Assembly (NCBI GenBank): GCA_039182715.1
Contig: JBCDBY010000015.1
Location: 1-28,097, forward strand
Length of the DNA stretch: 28,097 bases
Source: JBCDBY01 sp039182715
GTDB taxonomy: Bacteria > Planctomycetota > PLA2
Direction of reading: 5' to 3'
The translations under genes and the position numbers were made by a program. This document shows positions 16,471 through 22,832 of this stretch, in pieces. The notes beneath the pieces are model-generated. The model did no database searches. It saw nothing but the letters and a program-made list of their open reading frames with translations, and was not told the DNA's origin. Within the stretch, counting starts at the first letter, position 1, and every line of letters begins with the position of its first letter.

Positions 16471-16476
16471 TAGACT
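16471..16476 (+). promoter_or_regulatory. Putative -10 box of the selenoprotein gene
   Basis: TAGACT sits 40 nt before the ATG at 16517, leaving a leader of about 30 nt that contains AAAGGAA (16501-16507) as a ribosome binding site. The box is embedded in a small GGGA...TCCC dyad. No convincing -35 box at 16-18 nt. Confidence 0.4.
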
Positions 16477-16516
16477 CCCGAACATCGGAAGTCCCGAACG
16501 AAAGGAATCCCTGCAC

Positions 16517-17551
16517 ATGCAAAAGCTCACCCGCTTCTGGGTCGGTGCCGGTCTTCTGCTCGTCGCCCTGTCCTCCACCGCGTTCGCGCAGGACCCCGCC
16601 GCCCTCCAGGAAAAGCTGGATAAGAAGCTGGCGAAGGAGTTCGTGAAGAACGCCGCGTGGGAGCAGGACTTCGACAAGGCCAAGGCCGCCGCCGCCAAGG
16701 ACGGCAAGGTCATCTTTGCCTACTTCACGCGCTCGTACGCGCCATGACCCCCCTGCAATCGTGTTGAGGGCGGTGCCCTCAACTCCGAAGAGTTCAAGAC
16801 GCTCAGCGGCAGTTTCGTGCCTTTCCTGCACGTGACGAGCCGACTCCCCGATCGCGCGAACGACAAGCTGCTCGGCGAGCTTGGCGGCCGTGCGTTCCCG
16901 ACGTTCATGGTCATCAGCCCCGAGGGTGACGTGATGGCCCGCCAGGCCGGCGCGCTCCCCGTCCAGGCGATGGAGCAGATGGCCACCGGCGCGCAGAAGC
17001 TCTACACCGACTACAACAGCGCCAAGGAGAAGGCGGCGGCCGGCGACGAGGCTGCGAAGCTGTCCCTCGCCGTCCTTGAAGTCCCCATGGGCAAGACCAA
17101 GCTCGAGGACTTCCTCAAGGCGCACCCCGACCTCTCCAAGTTCAGCGCGGAGGATCAGAAGCGCGTGCGCGGTCTGATCGGCGTCCAGCACGTCGAGAAC
17201 GCGCAGAAGATGCTGCAGTCGGCGGGCCGGGACCAGCAGAAGATCATGGCCCTGTTCCCGGAGATCGGGAAGACGCTCTTTGCCGCGCATGAGGCCAATG
17301 AGGTCCCGGCGGAAGGGCAGTCGCGCCTCTACTTCTACTACCTCCTGGGTCAGGGCGGCGTCATCGGCCAGAACCGGAAGTGGGTCGAGATCTCGCTGCC
17401 GACGCTCGAAGAGGCCGCGAAGTCGAACCAGAACCTGGGTCGCATCGTCGACATGATGAAGCAGCAGCTCGCCACGATGCCGGCGGCCGAGGAGAAGGCC
17501 GAAGAGGAAGAGATCGAGGAGGAAGTCGAAGAGGAGAAGCCCGCGGGCTAG
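16517..17551 (+). CDS. Exported thioredoxin-fold selenoprotein, Sec encoded by in-frame TGA (UPPC active site)
   Basis: Read through the single in-frame TGA at 16745-16747, this is a 344-residue protein. Residues 1-24 are a signal peptide ending AFA before Gln25. Residues about 45-155 are a thioredoxin-like domain of the DsbD-gamma/thioredoxin_7 style: KVIFAYFTRSYAP, then Sec77-Pro-Pro-Cys80, and a likely cis-Pro128 in GGRAFPTFMV. The TGA falls exactly on the first redox residue, and Cys80 is the only cysteine in the chain. A bSECIS-like hairpin follows. The rest (about 160-320) is helical, and the tail (about 322-344) is very acidic. It would catalyse thiol-disulfide exchange outside the cytoplasm. 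Both halves are in the same frame, without a second start or ribosome binding site for the downstream half. Neighbouring genes use TGA as an ordinary stop, so the code is not globally altered. No selA, selB, selC or selD is in the window. A plain nonsense mutation is the alternative. Confidence 0.85.
16745..16747 (+). other. In-frame TGA read as selenocysteine (Sec77)
   Basis: TGA lies between codons for Ala-Pro and Pro-Pro-Cys. It replaces the N-terminal Cys of a thioredoxin CxxC motif, the classic position of Sec in redox selenoproteins. The frame stays open for 267 further codons in thioredoxin-like sequence. Confidence 0.85.
16763..16783 (+). promoter_or_regulatory. Bacterial SECIS-like hairpin
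   Basis: GTTGAGGGC (16763-16771) pairs perfectly with GCCCTCAAC (16775-16783), closing a GGT loop (16772-16774). The loop begins 24 nt after the TGA, inside the roughly 16-37 nt range known for bacterial SECIS elements, and has G in its first two positions as SelB recognition requires. The hairpin lies within the coding sequence, as bacterial SECIS elements do, and encodes V-E-G-G-A-L-N. Confidence 0.82.
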
Positions 17552-17580
17552 TCTCCCTTCGTCGATCCTGATGCCATCCA

Positions 17581-17613
17581 CGCGCGGTCCGGTTTCCGGG
17601 CCGCGCGTTTTTT
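17581..17613 (+). terminator. Rho-independent terminator of the selenoprotein gene
   Basis: A 12-bp GC-rich stem (17581-17592 with 17596-17607, one G-U wobble) closes a TTT loop and is followed by six T (17608-17613). It lies 29 nt after the selenoprotein stop. It is the clearest intrinsic terminator in the window. Confidence 0.9.
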
Positions 17614-17619
17614 CATCCC

Positions 17620-17883
17620 ATGGGCCCCGACGACCTCGTCTGCTACTGCTACCGCGTGCCGCTGCGCAAGCTCGTGAACTACGCGCGCCGCGAGCAGCCG
17701 AAACGCGCCTCGCAACTCAGCCAGTGCCTCGATGCGGGGACGGGCTGCGGGTGGTGCATTCCCATCCTCAAGCGCATCCACGCCGACCCCGACCATTTCG
17801 ACGCGGCCGCCATCGACCCCGACATCTACGCCGCGGAGCGCAAGGCCTACCGCGCGGACGAGTCGAGGAAGAATCGGTTCTAG
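17620..17883 (+). CDS. BFD-type [2Fe-2S]-binding protein
   Basis: An 87-residue small protein. Cys8-x-Cys10 and, 32 residues later, Cys43-x-x-Cys46 (in GTGCGWC) match the BFD-like [2Fe-2S] domain found in bacterioferritin-associated ferredoxin and in NifU/NirB-type proteins. Cys36 is an additional cysteine. It probably carries electrons or assists iron release in the cytoplasm; no bacterioferritin gene is in the window. The ATG begins only 6 nt after the T-run of the terminator and has no ribosome binding site, so expression may depend on read-through or an unseen promoter within the upstream gene's 3' end. The domain call is firm; the role is open. Confidence 0.82.
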   Translation: MGPDDLVCYCYRVPLRKLVNYARREQPKRASQLSQCLDAGTGCGWCIPILKRIHADPDHFDAAAIDPDIYAAERKAYRADESRKNRF

Positions 17884-17885
17884 TC

Positions 17886-18154
17886 AGCCACGGAGGCACG
17901 GGGACACGGAGGCGAAGTCTTCTGTTGCGCTGGGCGGTTGTGGGTTGACCACAGAAACGCAGAAGAAGAACAAAGGGGGACATCGGCGGCCGACCGATGT
18001 CCCCCTTCGTTCATTCCGTTGCGAATTCCCGCAGCTTCGGCGAAGTCGTCGGCGATTCGGCGGTTCCGGTGACCTTCTGTGGTCATCCCCTCGCCACGCA
18101 AGCAATCAGGTGATGCCTTCCGAAGGCCCTCCGTGTCACCGTGCCTCTGTGGCT
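17886..18154. repeat. Intergenic element with nested inverted repeats (MITE-like)
   Basis: A 269-bp element fills the gap between convergent genes. The 27-nt ends (17886-17912 and 18128-18154) are inverted copies matching at 25 of 27 positions, with the core GAGGCACGG. Inside, TGACCACAGAA (17946-17956) is inverted perfectly at 18075-18085. At the centre a 14-bp perfect stem (17973-17986 with 17994-18007) closes a 7-nt loop. No open reading frame of interest lies inside. The layout suits a non-autonomous mobile element or a dispersed palindromic repeat; it could also act as a two-way transcription stop. The right end includes the stop codon of the minus-strand gene. Confidence 0.75.
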
Positions 18155-18896
18155 ATTCGTCCCCCTGCTTCTTCCGATCCCGCTTCTTCTTCCGCTCGGC
18201 GCGCTTTGCTTCCTTCTCGTCGCGCTCGGCCTTCTTGCTCGCGCGCGCCTCGGCCGCTTCGATGGGGTCGAAGGTCTTCTCGTTGTCCTTCCACCAGCGG
18301 CGCCAGCCCTCGATGCCGCCGCGCGGGTTCTCGCCGGTGGCGTAGCGCAGCGCGCGGTTGGCGACGTCGCGGGTCCGGTCGACGCCGCGGCGGTTCTTGT
18401 AGCCGAACTGGATGAGCGCCTCGATGGCGTCCTTGTGCGGCACGTTGCCGACGGCCATCGCGCGCGCGTCCATGATGTCGCGGTTGGTGCCCGAGCCCAT
18501 GTCGAGCAGCGCCTTGATCGTCGAGCGCTGCTGCAGGTCGTGCAGCGCCTCGATGACCGCCGAGAGCTCCGTCTCCTGCTCCGGCTTCTTGCTGAGCGGC
18601 TTGAGCCGCGCCGCCAGCGCCGAGCCCGCCTTCTTCTGCTCGCTCAACTGCGTGCGCGCGCCGAGCACGGGAATGACCCCGAGGCGCACCGCGTCCGACT
18701 TGTGCTTGAGCAGCTTGATGAGCGGCGAGGTCAGCGACTTGTGCTGATTCGACGTCGCTTCGAGCAGGCCCTCGTGGACCACCTCGGGGCTCTTGTCCTT
18801 CAGCTTGTCGATCGTGACCTTGGCCGCGTCCTTGTCGCCAATTTCCTCGGCGAGCACGAACGGAGAGAGCAGGAGAAGCAGGCAGAGCGTGCGCAT
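18153..18896 (-). CDS. Small secreted HEAT-like repeat protein with basic tail
   Basis: A 247-residue protein with a signal peptide (about 1-16, MRTLCLLLLLSPFVLA). The mature part is helical, with units such as KDKSPEVVHEGLLEA and KHKSDAVRLGVIPVLG that resemble HEAT/ARM repeats (about residues 20-180). The C-terminal ~40 residues are an Arg/Lys/Glu-rich, charged helix. Function unknown; likely a binding protein in the periplasm. The ATG is 6 nt after the stop of the cysteine desulfurase gene and has AGAGAGG just upstream, so the two genes form an operon. Its stop codon lies inside the terminal repeat of the intergenic element, so insertion of that element may have set the protein's end. Confidence 0.75.
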   Translation of the reverse strand: MRTLCLLLLLSPFVLAEEIGDKDAAKVTIDKLKDKSPEVVHEGLLEATSNQHKSLTSPLIKLLKHKSDAVRLGVIPVLGARTQLSEQKKAGSALAARLKPLSKKPEQETELSAVIEALHDLQQRSTIKALLDMGSGTNRDIMDARAMAVGNVPHKDAIEALIQFGYKNRRGVDRTRDVANRALRYATGENPRGGIEGWRRWWKDNEKTFDPIEAAEARASKKAERDEKEAKRAERKKKRDRKKQGDE

Positions 18897-18902
18897 ACCT
18901 CT

Positions 18903-20003
18903 CTAACTCGGCGCGGCGCGCTGGGTTTTGAGGGTTTCGAACGCATTTGTCACGATTCGAGCCCCTTCGTCCACCTCCTGTTCGGTGGTGAAGCGCCCAA
19001 TTCCGAACCGCAGGGCCCGGGTGCCGTCTGCACCGATGGCCGCCATGACCGGCGAAGCGTCCGCGTGGCAGGCGGCGCCGGTCGAGACCGCGAGATCGGG
19101 CATGAGCGGCAGCAGATCGGCGCTCGCCACCCCGGGCAGGCAGACGTGCAGATTGCCGGGCAGGCGGGCGTCGGGGTCGCCGTTGACCTGCAGGCCGGGG
19201 ATCGCCGCCTCGAGCTGCGCCTGCAGCCGGTCGCGGAGGGCGGCCATGCGCGCGCACTCCGCCGCGGGGTCTGCCGCCAGCAGCGCGCACGCCGCACCGA
19301 GCCCGACGATGCCCGGCGTGTTGAGCGTGCCGGCGCGGCGGCCACCCTCCTGGCCGCCGCCGTGCTGGAGGGGGGCGAGGTCCGTGCCGCGCTTCACGTA
19401 GAGCGCGCCGGCTCCGATCGGACCGTGGATCTTGTGCCCCGTGAGCGAAATGAGCTGCGCGCCGGCCGGCAGCGCGGTCTTGCCGAGTGCCTGGCTGGCG
19501 TCGGTGTGCAGCAGCGGGGCGATCGCCGCCAGCTCCGCGACCGGCTGGATGGTGCCGATCTCGTTGTTGGCCGCCATGATGCTGACGAGAAAAGTGTCGG
19601 GCCGCAGCGCCGCGCGCAGGTCGTCGGGCGCGACGCAACCGCGCGGGTCGACCGTCAGCTCCGTCAGTGACCAGCCCTCGGCCGCCAGCGCGCGCGCCGT
19701 GTCGAGCACCGCCGGGTGCTCAATCGCGCTCACGATCAGATGGCCGCCCGGATGTCGCAACGCCGTCCCGCGCAACGCGAGGTTGTTCGCCTCCGTCGCG
19801 CCGCTCGTGAAGACGATCTCGTCCGGCTCCGCGCCGAACAGCGCCGCGACCTGCGCGCGGGCACCATCGACCGCTTCCGCGGCGCGGCGCCCCCATGCGT
19901 GGCGGCTCGCGGGGTTGCCGAACTCATGCCGCAAAAAGGGCAGCATCGCGTCGAGAACGCGCGGATCGAGAGACGTGGTGGCGTGGTTGTCGAGGTAGAT
20001 CAT
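18903..20003 (-). CDS. Cysteine desulfurase (NifS/IscS family)
   Basis: A 366-residue PLP enzyme that takes sulfur from L-cysteine for Fe-S cluster and thiocofactor synthesis. It has the family opening YLDNHATT, EHPAV (His96), TDASQALGK (Asp168), the PLP lysine in SLTGHK (Lys191), GGGQEGGRRAGT and the catalytic Cys312 in STGAACHADASP. The usual bacterial loop reads SSGSACTS; the GAACH form recalls selenocysteine lyases, which is worth noting near a selenoprotein gene. I start at the ATG at 20003 because homology begins there; a GTG at 20033 would add ten residues. It is divergent from the A-type Fe-S carrier at 20075, which supports an Fe-S role. The family is certain; IscS versus Sec-lyase-like activity is not. 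Confidence 0.92.
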   Translation of the reverse strand: MIYLDNHATTSLDPRVLDAMLPFLRHEFGNPASRHAWGRRAAEAVDGARAQVAALFGAEPDEIVFTSGATEANNLALRGTALRHPGGHLIVSAIEHPAVLDTARALAAEGWSLTELTVDPRGCVAPDDLRAALRPDTFLVSIMAANNEIGTIQPVAELAAIAPLLHTDASQALGKTALPAGAQLISLTGHKIHGPIGAGALYVKRGTDLAPLQHGGGQEGGRRAGTLNTPGIVGLGAACALLAADPAAECARMAALRDRLQAQLEAAIPGLQVNGDPDARLPGNLHVCLPGVASADLLPLMPDLAVSTGAACHADASPVMAAIGADGTRALRFGIGRFTTEQEVDEGARIVTNAFETLKTQRAAPS

Positions 20004-20053
20004 GGAGAGCGAAGGAAGTCGGTCCCTCGTCACTTGATAGGGGACGTTTCGGG

Positions 20054-20059
20054 TACTAT
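20054..20059 (+). promoter_or_regulatory. Putative -10 box of the A-type carrier gene
   Basis: TACTAT lies 15 nt before the ATG at 20075. An AGAGAG ribosome binding site (20065-20070) sits between them. No strong -35 box is seen. Confidence 0.4.
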
Positions 20060-20074
20060 TTTGTAGAGAGATTC

Positions 20075-20413
20075 ATGCCCCAAATCACGATCACCGAAAA
20101 GGCTGCGTCCAAGGGCCTTGCCATCATCGCCGACCATGACGGCGAACTGCAGGATCCGGGCCTTCGCATCAAGGTCAAGGGCGGCGGCTGCTCCGGCTTG
20201 ATGTATCAGATGGAAGTCGGGGGCGGCCCCAAGGCGGAGAACGAGGAAGTGTTCGAGGCCAACGGCTTCCGGGTCTACATCGACAAGAAGTCGCTCTTCT
20301 TCCTCAACGGTTCCGAGCTCGACTACCTCGACGGACTCACCGGCGCGGGCTTCAAGTTCCGCAACCCGAACGCCACCGGCCAGTGCGGCTGTGGCGAGTC
20401 CTTCAGCGTCTAA
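20075..20413 (+). CDS. A-type iron-sulfur carrier protein (IscA/SufA/ErpA family)
   Basis: A 112-residue protein of standard family length. The three conserved cluster-binding cysteines are present: Cys39 in KGGGCSG, and Cys104 and Cys106 in CGCGESF. It receives nascent Fe-S clusters and passes them to target proteins in the cytoplasm. It lies divergent from a cysteine desulfurase and just upstream of complex I, whose NuoB and NuoI need [4Fe-4S] clusters; delivery to complex I would resemble the ErpA role but is inferred from position. The ATG is supported by an AGAGAG site 4 nt upstream. Confidence 0.93.
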   Translation: MPQITITEKAASKGLAIIADHDGELQDPGLRIKVKGGGCSGLMYQMEVGGGPKAENEEVFEANGFRVYIDKKSLFFLNGSELDYLDGLTGAGFKFRNPNATGQCGCGESFSV

Positions 20414-20433
20414 CGTCGACCCGCAACGCGAAA

Positions 20434-20452
20434 CCCCGGAGCTGCGCCGGGG
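20434..20452. terminator. Possible weak terminator hairpin between carrier gene and nuoA
   Basis: CCCCGG (20434-20439) pairs with CCGGGG (20447-20452) around a 7-nt loop, 20 nt after the carrier stop. No T-run follows on the + strand, so it may only attenuate or may be fortuitous. Confidence 0.3.
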
Positions 20453-20477
20453 AAACGTGGATCGCTGTCGGTCGTAC

Positions 20478-20486
20478 TGGCATAAT
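20478..20486 (+). promoter_or_regulatory. Putative extended -10 promoter of the nuo operon
   Basis: TGGCATAAT is an extended -10 element (TGn followed by CATAAT, five of six to consensus) 34 nt before the nuoA ATG. It leaves a leader of about 28 nt. An extended -10 can act without a strong -35, and none is seen. It is the only clear promoter candidate upstream of the tightly spaced nuo genes. Confidence 0.5.
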
Positions 20487-20520
20487 TCGCCCGCAACCGA
20501 CGGCGAAGGTTGACACCAAA

Positions 20521-21036
20521 ATGACGCAGCTAGCCTCGAGCTACTTCGAGGGCTTCGGGAGCGTATTCGTATTCGCGACCCTGGGGGCCCTTTTCGTTTT
20601 CGCGAACCTCTTCCTGATCGGGAAGTTGATCTTCCGCAGACCGCACAAGCCGGATGACGGCCAGAAGGGTGAAGCCTTCGAGTGCGGGGAACCGACGATG
20701 GGCGATTCGTGGATCCGGTTTGACGTCCGGTTCTACACGCTCATGTTGATCTTCCTGATCTTCGACATCGAGATCGCGATCCTCTTTCCGTGGGCGAACG
20801 TCTATGACGAGTTCATCGCCGCAGGGCACGGCCTCTACGCCTTCTGCGCGATGTTCTTCTTCCTCGGCATTCTGACCCTCGGCCTCGCGTACGACTGGGT
20901 GCGCAAGGACCTGGAGTGGACCAGCACCGCGCCCGGCCGCGCCGTCTCCGAGGAGGTCCTCGCAGGCGGTGTCGTCGACGTGCCGAAGCTTCCGTCCGAG
21001 ATGTCATCCGATGTGAAGGAGGAGTCCGCCGCATGA
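20521..21036 (+). CDS. nuoA: NADH-quinone oxidoreductase subunit A
   Basis: A 171-residue membrane subunit of respiratory complex I. Three membrane helices are visible (about 12-37, 74-95 and 103-125). The conserved loop EAFECGEPTMGDSWIRFDVRFY, including the Cys in ECG that lies near the quinone channel, and the FLIFDIEIAILFPW segment with its buried acids are intact. The C-terminal ~40 residues are a hydrophilic extension beyond the usual ~120-residue family length. It is the first gene of the operon, preceded by an extended -10. The stop overlaps the nuoB start by 4 nt (ATGA). Confidence 0.96.
   Translation: MTQLASSYFEGFGSVFVFATLGALFVFANLFLIGKLIFRRPHKPDDGQKGEAFECGEPTMGDSWIRFDVRFYTLMLIFLIFDIEIAILFPWANVYDEFIAAGHGLYAFCAMFFFLGILTLGLAYDWVRKDLEWTSTAPGRAVSEEVLAGGVVDVPKLPSEMSSDVKEESAA
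21016..21024 (+). promoter_or_regulatory. nuoB: Strong ribosome binding site for nuoB
   Basis: AAGGAGGAG lies 8 nt before the ATG at 21033, inside the end of nuoA. It fixes the nuoB start and shows that the organism uses canonical Shine-Dalgarno initiation for internal operon genes, unlike its apparently leaderless first genes. Confidence 0.75.
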
Positions 21037-22361
21037 GCGATCTGTTGGCGCGTCCCGGCCGGCCGGCCCATCTGCCGCCCCCGGAGCGCTTCGACCCCGA
21101 GCTCGAACAGACCATTCTGCTCACCAAGGCGGAGTGGCTCATCGACTGGGGGCGCAAGTCGAGCCTTTGGCCGCTCGGCTTCGGCCTCGCCTGCTGCGCG
21201 ATCGAGATGATCTCGACCGCGATGACCAAGTACGACGTCAGCCGTTTCGGCGCCGAGGTGTTCCGCGCCACGCCGCGACAGGCCGACGTGATGATCGTCG
21301 CCGGTACGGTGACCCACAAGATGGCGCCTCGCGTGCGCCGGTTGTGGGAGCAGATGTCGGAGCCCAAGTGGGTCATCGCGATGGGTGCGTGCACCGTCGG
21401 CGGCGGCCCCTACTTCGTGCACGGCTACCACGTCGTCAAGGGCGTGGACAAGGTCGTGCCGGTCGACATCTATCTGCCCGGCTGCCCGCCGCGGCCCGAG
21501 GCGCTGCTCGAGTCGATCATGCGCCTCCAGGAGCTCGTGCAGGCGCGCAGCAAGCGGCTCAACGACAAGGACCCGGGCTACACCAAGCCCGAGCCCGGCT
21601 CGCGCCAGGCGGTGACCGACGGTCTCTCCCCGGCCGAGCCGTGGATGACCGAGAAGGCGCTGCGCTTCAACGAGCCCAAGCGCCTCAAGGACGAGGAGGA
21701 CGCCGCCAAGAAGGCCGCCAAGGCCGCGGCCAAGGCACCCCCCAAGACCGAGGCGCCCGCGGCGGACGCGAAGCCCGCGGCGAAGAAGACCAAGACCGTC
21801 ACCAAGACGGTGAAGCTCGGCGATCCCGCGACCGACCCCGGCCAGTGGGAGGAGTCGAAGTACGGCTTCAAGGTGCCGCCCAAGATGCCGCCGCGGCTCG
21901 AGGGCATGAGCCTCGAGAAGGAAATCACCGAGGAGGTCGAGGTCGAGGGTGCGCCGGAAGCGGCCTCACCCGCGGCGGAGGCTCCGGCGCCGGCACCGGT
22001 CGCTGGGAAGACCGAGACCGTCACCAAGAAGGTGAAGCTCGGCGACCCGGCCACCGATCCCGCGCAGTGGGAGGAGTCGAAGTACGGCTTCGCGGTGCCG
22101 CCCAAGATGACGCCGCGCCTCGCCGGCATGGACCTCGAGACGGAGGTCACGGAAGAGGTCGAGACGAGCGCTGCTCCGGCGGTGGAGGAGACTCCGCCCG
22201 CCGCGGAAGAGGCCCCGCCCGCCGCGGAGGAAGCGCCCGCGGAGGAGGCGCCTGCGGAGCCCGCTGGCGACCCCGCCAGCGACCCGAGCCAGTGGGAAGC
22301 GTCCAAGTACGGATTCGACGTGCCGCCCGTCATGAAGCCCAACTACAAGAACAAGGACTAG
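21033..22361 (+). CDS. nuoB: NADH-quinone oxidoreductase subunit B with long repeat-bearing C-terminal extension
   Basis: A 442-residue protein. Residues about 20-180 are a complete NuoB domain carrying cluster N2, the last Fe-S centre before quinone: Cys54-Cys55 in GLACCAIEM, Cys120 in GACTVGG and Cys151 in PGCPPRPE. Family members usually end near residue 160-220. Here a further ~250 residues follow: a Lys/Ala-rich stretch (about 215-255), two ~48-residue repeats (255-304 and 329-376), an acidic Ala/Pro/Glu linker and a third partial repeat (412-436). The repeats share DPATDP, QWEESKYGF and VPPKM. The extension could contact other complex I subunits or tether the peripheral arm; its role is unknown. 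It lies between nuoA (overlapping) and nuoC (3 nt gap). Confidence 0.95.
   Translation: MSDLLARPGRPAHLPPPERFDPELEQTILLTKAEWLIDWGRKSSLWPLGFGLACCAIEMISTAMTKYDVSRFGAEVFRATPRQADVMIVAGTVTHKMAPRVRRLWEQMSEPKWVIAMGACTVGGGPYFVHGYHVVKGVDKVVPVDIYLPGCPPRPEALLESIMRLQELVQARSKRLNDKDPGYTKPEPGSRQAVTDGLSPAEPWMTEKALRFNEPKRLKDEEDAAKKAAKAAAKAPPKTEAPAADAKPAAKKTKTVTKTVKLGDPATDPGQWEESKYGFKVPPKMPPRLEGMSLEKEITEEVEVEGAPEAASPAAEAPAPAPVAGKTETVTKKVKLGDPATDPAQWEESKYGFAVPPKMTPRLAGMDLETEVTEEVETSAAPAVEETPPAAEEAPPAAEEAPAEEAPAEPAGDPASDPSQWEASKYGFDVPPVMKPNYKNKD
21795..22340 (+). repeat. Coding repeats in the NuoB extension
   Basis: Three in-frame units at about 21795-21944, 22017-22160 and 22266-22340. Units 1 and 2 encode TVTKxVKLGDPATDPxQWEE followed by SKYGFxVPPKMxPRLxGM; unit 3 keeps only the DPxSDPSQWEASKYGF part and VPP. 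They differ at many third positions, so they are old protein repeats and not an assembly duplication. Confidence 0.85.
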
Positions 22362-22364
22362 CGG

Positions 22365-22826
22365 GTGAGCACGACCGAATCACTCAAGAATGCCTTGGGC
22401 GACGCCGTCACGGAGGTCGTCGACGAAGGCACGCATCCCTTCGTCCGCATCGAAGCGGACAAGATCGTCGACGCCGCCCGCACCCTGCGGGACGAGTGCG
22501 GCTTCGACATGCTCCATCAGGTTTCCGGCGTCGACCACGCCGACAAGATGGAGGTCGTCTATCACTTCACGCGCATCGAGGGTGAAGCCGAGTTCTGCGC
22601 GATCAAGGTCACGCTCGACCGCGACAACCCGGTCGTGCCGTCGCTGGCCAACGAGTGGCGCGCCGCCAACTGGGCGGAGCGCGAGACGTACGACCTGTGC
22701 GGCATCCGCTTCGAGGGCCATCCGCATCTCTTCCGCATCCTGTTGCCGGAGGACTGGGTGGGCCACCCGCTGCGCAAGGACTACGAGTTCCCGACCGAAT
22801 ACCACGGCATCGACTGCACGGAGTAG
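22365..22826 (+). CDS. nuoC: NADH-quinone oxidoreductase subunit C
   Basis: A 153-residue peripheral-arm subunit (30-kDa family). It shows the family core: FDMLHQVSGVDHADKMEVVYHF, IKVTLDRDNPVVPSL, NWAERETYDLCGIRFEGHP and the C-terminal RILLPEDWVGHPLRKDYEFP signature. It stabilises NuoB and NuoD in the connecting module. Length is typical of stand-alone NuoC, so it is not fused to NuoD as in E. coli. The start is GTG, 3 nt after the nuoB stop, without a clear ribosome binding site. Confidence 0.95.
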   Translation: MSTTESLKNALGDAVTEVVDEGTHPFVRIEADKIVDAARTLRDECGFDMLHQVSGVDHADKMEVVYHFTRIEGEAEFCAIKVTLDRDNPVVPSLANEWRAANWAERETYDLCGIRFEGHPHLFRILLPEDWVGHPLRKDYEFPTEYHGIDCTE

Positions 22827-22832
22827 CGACGG

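Noticed and set aside
16445..16747. Separate short gene ending at the TGA, with a second gene starting at GTG 16817
   Set aside because: Both pieces are in one frame, together make one thioredoxin domain, and the second lacks a start signal. Splitting would cut the active site in two.
16745..16747. Genome-wide reassignment of TGA to an amino acid
   Set aside because: Many well-supported genes here end in TGA (for example those ending at 7894, 10136, 10903 and 16422), so TGA is a normal stop.
17886..18154. CRISPR array or tRNA
   Set aside because: The repeats are inverted and nested, not direct and evenly spaced, and no tRNA cloverleaf elements are seen.
20510..20536. TTGACA ... TAGCCT promoter at the start of nuoA
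   Set aside because: The spacer is 15 nt and the transcript would begin inside nuoA; the extended -10 at 20478 fits better.
21795..22340. NuoB repeats as an assembly artefact
   Set aside because: The copies differ at many synonymous and amino-acid positions and the frame stays intact, so they are genuine old repeats.
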